Part shown: positions 1 through 12,584 of the stretch, piece after piece | How the letters are laid out: every line of letters starts with the position of its first letter | How positions within the stretch are numbered: position 1 is the stretch's first letter | Assembly (NCBI GenBank): GCA_951799445.1 | Contig: OX637295.1 | Coordinates: 14,570,001 to 14,634,000 of the forward strand | Direction: 5' to 3' | Length of the DNA: 64,000 nt | From: Pseudisothecium myosuroides | Lineage: Eukaryota > Streptophyta > Bryopsida > Hypnales > Lembophyllaceae | Notes under the pieces: model-generated | Database searches by the model: none | What the model was told of the DNA's origin: nothing | Seen by the model: only the letters and a program-made list of their open reading frames with translations | Program-made: the position numbers and the translations under genes

Positions 1-726
1 CGCAACCTGGATAATTTATAGGAATTTTCCATTGTAGATGTTGACTGTCCGGAAGGCATCTTCTGCAAGTCAGAAAATTCCGAAATGTTTTATAAAACCT
101 CTCATGGAATTTCACAAAGGATGTGCAAGCTCATATTCTTACCTTGCACAAAGGTCAGAGGAGAATCAAATTCTGTCTTCTCCTTTTAATTTCGGCAATT
201 AGGGAATCTTTCACATACAAGAGAATCTTAGTAAGCCGATTTGTCCATTGAGTCCTAAATGTGATTTCCAACTTAGAACACCGTACTCCACTCGTAGATT
301 CCTCTTACAGGTCCATCTTGAGTTTGTAACTCCTATAAGCCAACAATTGGGGTTTCCGCTATTTTTTCGATACTATAGGGAAAGTGAAACCTATTTTTGG
401 GAATGGACTTAGGACCTCAATGGTGTTCCCTCGGATCAATTTTAACCATAAAATGTCACATGTATCGTAGGTTTGGGCTGTTTGGGCCAGACTAACCCTA
501 ATTCTATTATTTATCTACATTTCTACGTTTTAGCCTATGTACAAATGGGAATGGGGTTTATTTGGGGGAAAACAACCTATAAGGTACCAAATGCTATATT
601 GGTACGTAACATACCTATTTTGGTTTTACACTATTTTTTGGACTCTTTGTATATAAAATTATACTTAAACTCGTGAAAACGAAAAAAACAAACAAACTGT
701 GATTCTCAAGGGACGAATTGGGGACT
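1..726. other. AT-rich DNA without recognisable gene
   Basis: Only short open frames without family motifs. No RNA gene and no clear repeat pair seen. Confidence 0.5.
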
Positions 727-955
727 CACACACCTGTCAATCATTCACAACTACTCACAGATCAGCAAGCCCTCAGACCTAAGGTAGAGATCCTCATTGT
801 CAACCTCGATCCATAGTTAATATGTAGAGTAGCGAAACTCCAACAGAGACGGGTGTTATTTAAGGAAATTATTTTTTGAGGTTGGTTTTAATGAGGTGGT
901 AGATTTGAGGGCTTGCTGTTTTGTGAGTAGTCATGAATGATTGACAGATGTGACG
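727..955. repeat. Palindrome around the left pogo-element arm
   Basis: The outer flank at about 729-779 (with CTGTCAATCATTCACAACTA and GCAAGCCCTCAG) is the reverse complement of about 906-953 (GAGGGCTTGC ... TGAATGATTGACAG). The 126-bp segment 780-905 lies in the middle of this palindrome and has its own inverted partner at about 5940-6066. Either a small foldback took the segment into its loop, or the element end was duplicated in inverted form. The right end beyond 6066 has no such flanking palindrome. Confidence 0.6.
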
Positions 956-2174
956 CTAATTAGAGCATGAGATATTGGCAACGGCGACATGAATTATTCA
1001 AAATGTCAACATGTATAACTGAAAATGGCGGCCACTAATATTTAAATTAGGAACATGTATAACTTAAATGGTGGCAAATATTATTTAAATTGAAAATATG
1101 TAGATGTCGAAATGGCGGTATGTATATGTGCTCATTCAATGAGTTGGAGAGCGGTGGAGTAATTAATGCAAGTGGATTTTTAGAGCAATGGTGGCTTATT
1201 GTTACACATGTCTCATAACGGAAAATGCATGTGTTACAGACCAGTTTCTGGAACCTCCTCGCAGTCATCCTCCTCAGATCAACTTTGTTGGATTTAAAAA
1301 CAAAAGTGCAAGACAAAGAATGCATTAGAAGTTTGCAATCCCACTTTTCCATCAACTTATCATTGTCATTGAATCTTCAACAATTAGCGTTATATACCAG
1401 AAATTTCTAGTATAACACAATCTTGTTTTCAAACGTCTCGGACTTCACTTAGCATTCAAAGGAAATCAGACTGGAATTCTTATCAGTGGAACATCTACGG
1501 GCTCTGCAATTGAAGATAGGAGCGGTTCATTTCGAAGCTTTGCAGACAAGGTTCGCAAGACTGCTTTCCTAGTACATGGAGGTTCGTCTCTAAGAAAAAT
1601 TACATCATGTTACATGAAATCTTTGTGAATTGTGTATGCATCCTTTCATAGTTTAGACTTCATTCTTCCGGTGTCCATTTACTTGCCAATTCCACTAGTT
1701 AGAACTTGTCAATGTTGACAGCTCCCATGCAAAATTCAAAATTCTTTGCGTAATAAAACCGTGAATTTAGTATATGCATGCATGGCTAGTGCCAACGAAA
1801 GCATCATTCAATTTAAGACATTGGAAAGAAATTTCCCGATATATGTAGATGACAAGCGATGGGGTTCACTGGTTTAGGTTGAGTACCCGGTCCATTGACG
1901 TTGATCGACAAGGTTGCAAATCTTGAATTTTTGTAGATCAACAACTGCACTAGGCGGCTTAGAAAGTGCCATTTGACGTGACGTTCAGCTGCTTGGTTGA
2001 CATGTGACAAAGTGCAAGACTTCCCAGGCTGCACGGAAACTTCCATTTCTTGTCGATCAAGTCGTTAGTGGTGGATACTTCTAGTTTAGTTCGGAGTCAG
2101 GCATCGAACCTCTATACTTGCAATAGATTAGTTGAACTCTTGTAATATGATGGTCTGCTACATCTTCGTTTTTC

Positions 2175-2328
2175 AGCTACTTAATTCCCTTGGATATTGA
2201 ATGCATGCACATGCCGCATGCAGTAGAAGCCGTAGAGATCTCAAACGACAGGGATGAGGACACAATTCCAATACTTCACAAACTAATCCGAGGAAAAAGA
2301 AAATAGTTACGGAATTAAGTAACTTGAA
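2175..2328. repeat. Small inverted-repeat element, tentative
   Basis: AGCTACTTAATTCC near 2175 faces GGAATTAAGTAACT near 2315, about 150 bp apart. It could be a short MITE in the pogo element. The arms are only about 14 bp and no target duplication is clear. Confidence 0.3.
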
Positions 2329-2923
2329 TATGAAACATGACATGAATAATAGGCTCATGATTTCGTGCTCTTGTATAATCAAGTTGTTGCACATGGATGG
2401 CATTATACAAGTAAACTCACATTGCGAGGGATTGAATGAAACCGCAGGCAAATGGCATCACGTACAAGGGGCTTCGGTGAGGAGCATGACCACCAAGACC
2501 TTTGCAATAATCAGTCAACTGTCGATGATGGCAGCGACAACTTCCCAAGCAATGGCGACGAGTCTCCCAATCGAGAGTATGTGGTGGACTACCTGAGATG
2601 GAGACTTCGTGGCAGCCTCCTCCTATAAGCAGAAGAGCATGCAGAAGTACTCTACCAAGACATCGTCCTATTAATCAACAAATTCAGGCCTCAGCTTCTA
2701 CCTTGCAACAACAAAGAAGGTTGCAAACAGTCACGAACCCGGCATCCATGGAGTCCCGCACTATCAGCGGTCAGCAACTTCGAAAGCCGCAGCAGTCACA
2801 GTCTGAAGGAATGATTGAAGACATTATGTGCGCAAGTCCAGAAGCTGGCCCTGAGACAGAAAAGGCACTTTGCATGGCATTACTAACGCCCCATTAAACG
2901 GAAGCCAACGTCGGAAGAGAAGC

Positions 2924-5066
2924 ATGCAGAGGAAAAAAACGAGCACATAGACTCTTGATGAAATGAAGGCGGCAATCGCAGCAGTGGACAATGGGTCCAC
3001 TATGAAAGCAACATCTAGAGAGTTCAACATACCATATTCATCGCTCCATCAATGGTGCTATGGAGAACGGAAGTCTCGTAAGCGTGGTCCGCCACTAGTT
3101 CTGAACGAAGTGAAGGAGCAGAAGTTAGTGGATTACTTGATCGCCATGAGTGAGCTAGGGTATGGCCTGAACCCCACATCTTTGAAAATGAAGGTATATG
3201 AAATTACTAAGGGACGATGGACTCCATTTAAGGATGGAATCCCAAGTAGAGGCTGGATGCGATGGTGGCAAAGAAGGCACCCAAAATTGACCGTCAGAGT
3301 AGCTGAAGCGCTAGAGATAGCACAAGCTCGAGGCTTGATAGTAGAGAGTGCTTGCTCTTTCTACAATAACTTGGAAGTCCTCTACAGGACTCACGCCTAC
3401 TCAGACGATCACATTTGGAATTGCAACAAAATAGGGACACAAGCAAGGAGGAACAGCGGTGCGCATGTCATCGCCAAGAGAGATGCCAGAAATGTGCACT
3501 CCGTCATGCCTGATAAAAGAGATTGGATGTCCATACTTGTCTGCTTTATTGCGGCTGGGACATCCATTCCCTCATTCTATATTTTTGCGGCAAACAAATT
3601 GGACAAAACTATGTTCAGAAGTGCGAGCGAGGAGCTGCGATGGCTGTGCAAGAAAAAGCATGGATGACGGCTTTCTTATTTTTTAGGTGGATTTCTCACT
3701 TCATCAAAAATGTTGGAGACTAGGGAGGCATTTCCAGTGAGAGATGGAACTTACTCATTTTGGATGGCTACAACAGCCACGTCACCTTGGAGGTTGTCCA
3801 GCAAGCAAGAGCAATTGGCTTGGATTTGGTGACGCTTCCATCACATACATCGCATGCTATGCAGCCACTTGACTGCAGTGTCTTCAGACCATTCAAAGTG
3901 TACTTTTGAAGCTCTCGTGACTTCTGGAGCAAGCAAAATCTCACAACGACGCCCTCAAAACAGACATTGGCCCAGTGGGCTTCATTGGCTTTGCGGAAGG
4001 CATTGTTGCCACAGAACATCCAGGTAGGATTTCGTACAATTGGAATTCGGCCCTTGAACAGAGAGGCCATCAACCACCACCTACAGCCCTCCACAATATT
4101 TCGTCAGCCCAATCATGACAACAATGCTGCCCCAGGTTGTCAAGAATAGCCATTGGAATTACAGCAGCATAAAACAATGCAGGAAGAGGACAAGCAAGCA
4201 GGACCTTCCGAACAACAAGCGGGACCTTCCGAATAGCAAGAGGGTGACAGATTGCAGGTTTTGGAATCGCAGATTCGCAGGAGATAGCTGACCATCTGAT
4301 AGAAGAAAACGAACCTAATGTAGAGCACTACTTTGTGGATGTGAATCCCTTAGATCCAGATGTGCCGAATGAAGTGGATAGATTCGAACCGAACGTTGAA
4401 GCCGTGCAGTCCATTACACACTTCCTCACTTTGCCGTCCCTCACTCCAAGAGTCACTCAAAATCTATGGAATCCCATCCTCGACTTCACGAAGTCCGTTA
4501 TGCTTACTTCTGATGGGTACATGAATGTTGTTGAGCAAGTGCACCAAGCAAAAGATGATGCTACGAAGGAAAAAGAACGACTCCATGAAGAAAAGGAAGA
4601 GCACAAGAAAAGAAAAGTTGCAGACAAAGAAGAAGAAAGAAGGGAACGAGAGGCCAAAGCAATGCAATTTTTTTTCAATCCTATTCAATAAATTTTTTAT
4701 TTTATTTAATTTTAATAATTATTAACCAAATTTACCTGATGTAGAAGCGATCAGAAAAGCAGCATAAGTAAATATATAACCTACTGAGAAATGGGCTAAC
4801 CCAACTAACCGTGCTTGAACAATAGAAAGAGCTACTGGTTTGTCTTTCCAACGAACTAGATTAGCTAAAGGCGTACGTTCATGAGCCCAAGCTAAAGTTT
4901 CAATAAGTTCTTGCCAATATCCACGCCAAGAAATTAAGAACATGAATCGGCACGGGCATTGAAGGCTCGTCAACAAGAAGAGGTTTGTGCACAGAAAAAA
5001 GAAGCTAAGGTGCAACGCGCCGCGGAGAAAGTGAGGGATGCAGCAGAGCGTGCTGAAGCGCAATGA
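2924..5066 (+). pseudogene. Pogo/Tigger-family transposase (DDE_1 superfamily), inactive
   Basis: Seen: an N-terminal psq-type helix-turn-helix (SREFNIPYSSLHQW, about 3018-3056), a CENP-B-like DNA-binding stretch, then DDE-domain motifs LLILDGYNSHV (about 3749-3781) and LPSHTSHAMQPLD (about 3835-3873), then ALRKALLPQNIQVGF and a charged coiled-coil tail ending at 5066. Known of the family: pogo/Tigger transposases cut at TA and use three acidic residues. The first acidic motif, normally N-x-D-E, reads NCNK here (about 3421-3432), so a catalytic Asp is lost. Breaks: TAG at 2945-2947, a frameshift near 3620-3650, TAG at 3720-3722, TGA at 3907-3909, TAG at 4147-4149, and a 0.29 kb psaB insert in the coiled coil after GCCAAAGCA at 4661. 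The tail resumes in frame as [12 protein letters not shown] after the insert. Start taken at ATG 2924 because the frame runs into TLDEMKAAIAAV after one stop. Clearly dead. Confidence 0.85.
4662..4948 (-). other. psaB (fragment): Nuclear insert of plastid DNA: 3' end of psaB plus spacer (NUPT)
   Basis: Read on the minus strand from about 4948, the DNA encodes the C-terminus of photosystem I apoprotein Psa[21 protein letters not shown], then [20 protein letters not shown], ending IASTSGKFG and TAA at 4722-4724. This is the strongly conserved last part of PsaB, with no break. About 60 bp of very AT-rich sequence after the stop (4662-4721) is probably the plastid spacer that follows psaB. Both edges abut pogo-transposase coding sequence (GCCAAAGCA on the left, CGGGCATTGAAG on the right), so plastid DNA entered an existing nuclear element. 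The intact frame and near-typical protein suggest a fairly recent transfer. It cannot make PsaB: only the last ~75 residues are present. Confidence 0.93.
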
Positions 5067-6197
5067 TTGAAGATGCTTGAACCCGTCAAGAAGGGAAGGC
5101 GTCCACAAGAACAATATATTCAAGCTGAAGGCAACGACATTCAATTCCACAACACAATGGGGGTGGCTACTCCATTTCAAGCCTTTTACTCTCTGGTAAA
5201 CCACTTACACCCTCATCAACACTCTCTCACCTCCATGTAGTTGATGTTGCCAACTACAACACAATTACCAATTCCCTACGTCATTTCCACAACCCACTTG
5301 ACACCACAAACTTGTCCCCAACCTGTCCGACCTATTGGATCCACACTGGGGCCCCGAGTGTCTACAAATTTGGAAGCTGAAGGAGCCGTTGGAAATCGTC
5401 GACAGAGTGATAGCCGTCGGAATGGGTGGGAAGTTGAACGGCATCTAGGTGACGTCTTCATGGCCCCCAGTGCTTATGCGGGACATTCAATGGACAGTCC
5501 AGGTTGGGGAATGAGCAAGCCAGGCTTGTGATCGGAATCAGCTGGAGCGGGAATAGGTTGTACATAACGCGCTTACTGCCACAGTGACAGGCAGCTTTTA
5601 GACCACACGTTTTTTATAATCGTTTTCGAAATCTCGGCTAAGCTATCATTGTAAATACGACAATATGATGACACATGTTCTCTGTTAGAGTGCCTAGTGA
5701 ATAGCAAGTAGTCTCTGCATAGAGCAGGTTTGCCAAAGTCCGGACATTGGCAATGGGCTCCGAGCACTTTTTGGCTTTCAAAAATCACTCTAATTACAAT
5801 TTTGACAATAAAAATACGAAAATTTTGGCAATTCTATATCTTCATATTTCCTATCTTCCTACATGCAAAATATTTTTTGTCCCTTAAAGTGTTCATAATG
5901 TGCTGAAAAATCCCTTAAAAGGTCGACTATGGGTGCATCTACCTTACCACCTCATTGAAACCAACCTCAAAAAACAATTTCCTTAAATAACACCTACCTC
6001 TGCTGGAGTTTCGCTACTCTACACATTAACTATGGATCGAGGTTGATAATGGGTACCTCTACCTTAAGTGAGATCACAACTCTCCTGCTCATTTCATTTA
6101 GCGATGTGCAGGCGTTATCCAATATCAAGGGTCTATTTTCTTTATAAAAAAATTATAATCACTACATTTATTGTATTGCACTATAGTCCACAACAAC

Positions 6198-7109
6198 TTA
6201 ACCCGTAAGGACCATGGCCTTGGGGGGCAAAAAACACTCAAAACTTCCATTTCTATTGCAAAGAGTAAAAAAATTTGAAAACTGTTTTTTCACATCTAAC
6301 CATAGGAACTTACACCTAGCTAGTACAAAAATGTGTGGAACAAATTTCAAAAATTTTGACTGCACGCATTGCAAGATATTTGCATTTAAAGTGAAGAAAA
6401 ATATTTTTCTTGCACCTTGCATGACTAGATTATTTGACTTTGAACCTTCTTAACTTAAATTTTTTGCACTATCTACAAAGTTTTGAAGTTTAAATCTTTA
6501 TGGTGGAGACTTGAGTTGAGAGTCTAGAAACAATAAGTTTTGAAAAAGCTTAATTTTCATTCTTGAAAAAATTGTCAAGTAGAAAGAGGTATGAGATAGA
6601 AGGAAAATCTAAAATCTAAATATCTTTATGATGAAAGTGAAACACACTAATCCCAATGGTGATATTTTTTTTAGCAAGCAAACTAAATCATGTTAAACCC
6701 TTTTTTTTAAATTATAGAAATTGTGTTCAAAAACAAATCCAAGACATTATTTTCCCAAGAAGTTGCTACGGGAGTTGCTACGATTTCTGGGAAAATAAGA
6801 TGCTCCATAACTCTCACATCACTTGTCCAAATGGAATGAATCAAAGCTTTCCATGTAGACAAAAATATAATCTATGAAGAAAAAAGTACCTTAAAATTCA
6901 AATTTTTGTGAATTTTTTTTGCAACCCAGTTTCCTCTATTTTGAGCTTATTTGGCATCACTTTTGCACCAAGTCACCGATTGCCATAAAGCTCACATGTT
7001 TTTCTATCTTAAAAAAAGTGTCAAAAAATCAAGACCAAAATTGAGACCAAAGGTACCTGCCCAAAATTCAATTTGTCCCCTATAATGACAATGGCTTCCT
7101 AGGGATTAA
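6198..7109. mobile_element. TTAA-flanked MITE, diverged copy (piggyBac-like ends)
   Basis: Starts TTAACCCGTAAGGACC at 6198 and ends CTTCCTAGGGATTAA at 7109. The interior shares landmarks with the copies at 16639 and 25879: AAAACACTCAAAACT, GCATTGCAAGATATTTGCAT, CACTAATCCCAATGGTGA, and CATAACTCTCACATCACTTG near the right side. No coding capacity. Confidence 0.7.
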
Positions 7110-8058
7110 AAGCATAGCCAACTTTATTTCTATATATCATTATGAGATAATTGCATGTCATTACAACCTCTTATTATAAATGAAATTTATATTTTATTGC
7201 CTAAAATACATTCCCTCTGTTCATGAGAGCCTTAGATAGATTAGAATGCATATATCTTTAGCACTTTGAAATTTACAATATATCTATATGATACCAAATA
7301 ATGTATTCTAATGGACTCTAGAATTTCCTATTGACTTTCAATAAAGTCTACATAAACTTTCACAGTTTTGTTTTAGGAAGCATTCATAAAACCTTCTTTG
7401 GACAATTTTAGATGTTGTTACTTCAATCTTAGCATTGAGTAAACATTCTATTTTTGACATGAGGTAGGGTACTTCTTTTGGTTGTTACACATGTTGAGAT
7501 TGATTATATTCACAATTCTTTTGCAATAGAATGGCAAATCAAAGAAATTTTCACATGTATTTCAATCAACTCGTTCTTGAGGGGAAAAACAACAAACCTT
7601 CAATGATCAAAGCAAAAACATACAGCATCTCATTATTGTCCTAAAGGAGCACTATTCTTATCCATTTGGATTCCAATGTGGTTCTTTGAACTCCCTACAT
7701 AGATGTAGTGGTAATCCAAAAGAGTCCATCAAATATATTGGAATAATGAACAAACCTATTGCCATATGTGGAAACCGCATGGTGATGTTCATTAGTTGAA
7801 TTTGTATAATCTTAACTTTTTGACCCAATTCCAGCCCTACAACCCCACTTCCACATTGAAGTTATCATTATTCCAATCTTTTCTAGTTTTCAGTACACAA
7901 AGATGGAACAAGGTACAATTGGATTAAAAAATAGGAATTGCTATTTGGTTGGGGCAATTTTGGATTTGAATACCTTAACTTCATTAAACTTTAGTCCATA
8001 TTTTTTTATGCATGATTTTTTGTCATTTTGTTATAGCCAACAAATGTTGGTTAGACAT
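7110..8058. other. AT-rich DNA without recognisable gene
   Basis: Nothing identified. Confidence 0.4.
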
Positions 8059-8303
8059 TAGAGTTATTCGTAAAGTCCCCCCCAGTTTGGAGGGGACTTT
8101 TTCTGACAAATTTCCTCCGACGGACGACCTCGCAGGCGACCACAACGCTGCATGCAAAGTCCGGACGAAACTTCTTTTTGGTCAATTTGGATGCGAAAGA
8201 AAGTTTGATACCCACTTTCGTATTAACTTTTTGCCCAAAACCTGCTTTTTCACAAAACTGCGGGGTTTAAACCCCGATTTGGGGTACTTTACGAATAACT
8301 CTA
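8059..8303. mobile_element. TA-flanked MITE with about 22-bp terminal inverted repeats
   Basis: TAGAGTTATTCGTAAAGT followed by CCCC at the left faces GGGG and ACTTTACGAATAACTCTA at the right. The interior is richer in G and C than its surroundings. Outermost TA on both sides fits a Tc1/mariner-type MITE. The 100-codon open frame over it is incidental. Confidence 0.75.
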
Positions 8304-10544
8304 TTGTAAATTAATTTTTCATTTTTTTGTTGATGAAAATAGCTAGATTACTCCTACTTTTTGAAGACCACTAGCCTAATTTTACCTAAGTTTCCCCTAG
8401 TTTTGATATAGATATCACCAAGTATTCCCCAATCCCCATGTATCCCTTAGGAATTGGAAAAATACAGTAGCTGGCTCCTTCTCCGCAATGATAACAAAGC
8501 ATCGTCTTCAGTTGAACATTTTCGTTTCCTTGCACCTTCCTTCCTTCTCCAGTGCAGACCAATGAAAGGATCATTTTTCTTCGCCAAAGAGGATAAAGCA
8601 TTTTTTTTCCTTTCTTGCAGCTTCAATTGGTAAGTTGAAAGCGATTTTTTTTTCGTTTTCATTTTCAAAACAAATGGAAATCCATTGCAAAACAATACAT
8701 ACAAAGCAGCAAAGCCCAAAGGCTGGAGAAAGAGAGCACTAGAAGAAGTTAACCTCTCACCGCCCAAGGGGACCAAATGTGTCTTCGTAGTCCAATTCAA
8801 AGTGTTGTAACTTTTGCATCCAATGTCCAAATTCGATAAAACTTGTTGGAAAATTTTCACTCTCTCTTCTATTTTGTGTGGTAAAAGTTTCAAATCAATC
8901 CAAGATGTATAGATTTTTTAGAAGCCAATCAAAAAAATTTAGGTTCAATTTGGATTCACCAAACTACATTTGATGGCTGCAACTTTGGGGGCTTGTATCT
9001 CCTTTATATAATGTTTGTTTTCAATAAAATTTGTTGTATTATGTTCCTCTTGAAGTCTAGTTATTGTGGTAAAATTTTCATGTCAATCCAAATTCTTTTG
9101 AATGTTTGGGAGCAATTTGAAATTCAAAACCCTAACATTTCTGGATTTTACAATGAACTGTGGCGGTTTGTTTATTCTTCATACAGTGTCCAATTTCAAT
9201 AGTTGTTTTTGGAAAAGTTGCACATATTAGTCTAGTTTATATGGATAAAATTTCATATCAATCCAAGAAGTTATGAGTGGTTGAAAAGCATTTTAGTAGA
9301 AGGAGGTTCAGCCTTAGATGTTTTTTTTGCAACTTTTCATGCTATTTTTTGACATTTCAAAGCCATTTTGGAAACATAGTGAGTCAATTGAATGATAATT
9401 TTTTTTACCAATGTGTTTGTAAGCTGCTTATGAGTCACTTTACAGTTTACAATTTTTTCATTTGAGTAAGTTTAGAAACCAAATTTCACCTCCAAATGTG
9501 GTGCCAGGAAAATTTCAGCATCTTTTTTCAACACTAAAACATTATAATCTTGCAATCCATGCGGCCAAATGACTCCAAATTTGATTCACATAATCTACAA
9601 CACATACACTACAAGATTGTATGGTTGAGATCTCAATACCTTAGTGACATTTACATCTGGAACACTTCAAAAGCAATGATGTTTTTGAACCCAAAAAGGC
9701 CTTGGGCCTTGAGGGGTTACGACGGGTTTCACCACTTTGTAGTGGACTAAGCAGAGGGAGGCCTCAACAATTGATACAGTACAGTGGTGTACACTGAAAA
9801 GCTTACAATTGGCCTTGCTATTTTTTTATTTTTTTTAAAATTTGAACAAATAGAAAAACCAGTGCATTAAAAAAATAAAAAAAATAAAAAAAATACAAGA
9901 CAACCAAGTCAGAAGGGTGGACAATGAAAAGTTTATGAGAATGAAACAGGAAGGAAACCAAAAGGAAATTAACAAAAGACTGCAAAAACTCACAGGAGGG
10001 AGGACCCTACTTATTCCATCTAATAAGGTCACCAAATCGAGAATCAAGACCCAGCGACTCAATTTAGATCTTGTCAAAATTGGCCCAAATGTCTACAGCT
10101 TGATGAGTCTATGGCTAGCTCCACACTGAGCTTTACTTTGAGCCGCTGGCCTCGCATATCCCATAGAGCCTGTTGAAGTGAACCCCGTGGCCACTAAGTT
10201 TGGGAGAAAACCTTGTTGTTCTGGGCAATCCAAATTAACCAAAGGGAAGACCCACGCAAGAGAGACCAAATGGTTTGAAGGCCAAGAGATCTCCGGGGTA
10301 GGGTCGAACCAAAAATGCAAAGGGTAGAGTCAAAATGGACATGAGGTCCCAACAATGGGTGTTCTCCATGAAGGTGGAGAAGAATGGTTTGAGCATACTC
10401 CTATACTTCTAAGGCTCAAGCGCAATAGTAGAACCTATAGATGGATGTTTCAACAATTGGCCTATTTGAGCCATTCAATTTTTTTTTGTATAATGTAGAG
10501 TTTAATTGGTATATTTTTGAAGCATAATTATCATTGCATCCTTA
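8304..10544. other. Non-coding AT-rich stretch
   Basis: Contains a 148-codon open frame on the minus strand (8447-8893) without motifs, and several shorter ones. I see no convincing gene. Confidence 0.4.
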
Positions 10545-11196
10545 CACAATCCCAATCAAGCATACCAAATTTCAGTTTCAAAAAAGAAAAAATTAATTTT
10601 TGGTGAATTTTTGAAGTCAATTTTCATGGTTTTATATAATATTTTATTGAAATCAATTATTGGTGAATTTTTTTAATACAATTGCATAGATATGTAGGGA
10701 ACATCCATATGCACATCTTTCCTTAAACAAGCATTTCCAAAAAAAATTCACAATTTCTTTTATAGAGATTTCAATGTTAGGGTGACAATGCCCAATTTTT
10801 GTAAAAATAGATATCTCTTGATTATAACTACTGATTTTTCTATTTGCCCTTTAGTCCTTTACATGGTAGTCTTTAAAAATTAAAATATATACACACTCAT
10901 TTGAGCATGATAGTACAATTACTTTACCAAAATCTGATTACAATAAATAGATGTCAATTTTCAAAAATTTGGGCACTATTCAAGCCCCCATTGAAGCCTC
11001 TACAAAAGGAATTGTGAAACTTTTTGGGAGATGCTTGTTGAAGGAAAGATGTGCATATGGATGTTTCCAACATATCTCTGCAATCAAATTTTAAAAATCA
11101 TGTAAAATCATGAATTTTTATTAGAATTCACCAAAAATGGAGTTTGGATTATTTGGTATAGAAATTGAAAATTTGGTATGCTTGAGGGAGATTGTG
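10545..11196. repeat. Foldback repeat
   Basis: CACAATCCCAATCAAGCATA at the left is reversed at the right (TATGCTTGAGGGAGATTGTG). An inner pair, CATCCATATGCACATCTTTC at about 10688 and its reverse near 11045-11065, gives imperfect arms of about 300 bp. No coding capacity. Confidence 0.6.
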
Positions 11197-11302
11197 TTAG
11201 ATATGAATGTTGATTGAGGGAAACAAAAAATGTCAACTATATTTTGAGCAATGCCAAGAAAATTGAAGGGTCCAAACACAAGCCGTGAACCTTTGTTATA
11301 GG

Positions 11303-12474
11303 GCATTGTATAGTGGGGTATCATTCAAAATGGCATTTTTGCATTTGCAGGGAAGGAAATTTCACATCCCCAACTTTGACAGCCTGAAAAATTAATCTTT
11401 GACAATGATTTCTTTTTGTCATAGGAACATATTTATGTTAATAACATATGTACCAAATTTCAAGGTCAAAAGATTCACCAAAAAAAAGATATTCAAAGTC
11501 GACCAACATATAGTGGTGAGAAAATTTTCACTGCTACCAACTTTGACACCTTCTTGAGGGCTGAAATATTTTTTTTTTACCATGAATTTTTTGGCATGAA
11601 ATCATCTCTAGGTTGATAATACGTGTGCCAAATTTCAAGGGTCAAAAGATTTACCAAAACAAAGATATGCTAATTCTACCAACATGTGTAGTTGTGAGAA
11701 TGATTTTTTCAGCCCTTAGGATAGTGTCATTTTATGGGTAAAGTTTCACATGGATGTAAAAAATCATTCTCACAACTACGCATGTTGGTAGATTTAGAAT
11801 ATCTTTTTCTTTTGTAAATCTTTTAACCTTGAAATTTGGCACACATGTTATCAATATAAAAATGATCTCATGCCAAAACTTTCATGTCAAAATTGGCAAT
11901 AGCAAAAAATTTCTAACCACTACACATGTTAGTAAACTTTGAGTATCTTTTTTTTTATAAATCTTTTGACCTTGAAATTTGTCACATATGTTATTAACGT
12001 AAAGATGATTCCATAAAAAAAAAATTCAACCCTTGGCAGAGTATCAAAGTTGGTAGTAGTAAAATGTTTCTCACAACTACACATGTTGGTAGATTTCAAG
12101 TATATTTTTTTTGTGTAAGTCTTTTGACCTTGAAATTTGGCACACATGTTATCAACATAGAGATTATTTCATGCCAAAAGATTCATGGTAAAAAAAATAT
12201 ATTTCAGCCCTTGGGAGGGTGTCAAAGTTGGCAGTAGTGAAAATTTTCTCAGCGCTACACATGTTGGTAGACTTTGAATATCTTTTTTTGGTGAATCTTT
12301 TGACCTTGAAATTTGGTACCCATATTATTGACATAAATATGTTTTTGTGACAAAAAATTCATGGTCAAAGATTAATTATTCAGCCCTAAGGAGGCTGTCA
12401 AAGTTGGCAAATGTGAAATTTCCTTCCTTGCAAATGCAAAAACGCCATTTTGAATGGTACCCCACTGTACAATA
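11303..12474. repeat. 1.17 kb foldback built from tandem 145-180 bp units
   Basis: The outer arms (CATTGTATAGTGGGGTATCA at 11304 and its diverged reverse ending near 12474, plus GGAAGGAAATTTCACAT and its reverse) pair over the whole length with the turn near 11730-11770. The right arm holds four direct copies of a unit starting with ACACATGTTGGTAGA near 11775, 11920, 12075 and 12253, each with CTTTTGACCTTGAAATTTGG. The left arm carries the same units in reverse. Confidence 0.7.
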
Positions 12475-12584
12475 CGATACTGTTGTGATGAACCATGTTT
12501 TGTCCACCCAGTGTCAAATGTCGGCCTGTATAACCTTGACTTGTATAAAAAAAAATTGTCCGACCTATGAGGTAATAATTAATA

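Larger units (their letters stand above)
780..6066 (+). mobile_element. Pogo/Tigger-type (Tc1-mariner) element with long inverted repeats
   Basis: Segment 780-905 is the inverted complement of about 5940-6066 (shared core CAACCTCGATCCATAGTTAA, then GTAGAGTAGCGAAACTCCA). Both outer ends read TAAGGTAGAG, and the terminal TA fits the TA target of Tc1/mariner elements. A second, inner terminus (ACCTTA next to CTATGGGTGCATCT) lies at about 5925-5950, so the real right end is uncertain. The interior holds the transposase remnant at 2924-5066. The stretch 956-2923 has only weak open frames (for example 2598-2897) without motifs, and 5067-5939 shows nothing I can identify. A 143-bp element at 58472-58614 has closely similar ends and looks like a non-autonomous relative. 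Confidence 0.6.

Noticed and set aside
4722..5204. 160-codon open frame read as one protein on the minus strand
   Set aside because: Only the C-terminal part is PsaB; the rest is antisense to the pogo transposase tail.
8012..8314. 100-codon open frame
   Set aside because: Covers a TA-flanked MITE from end to end.
8447..8893. 148-codon open frame on the minus strand
   Set aside because: No domain, no splice or codon signal; probably chance.
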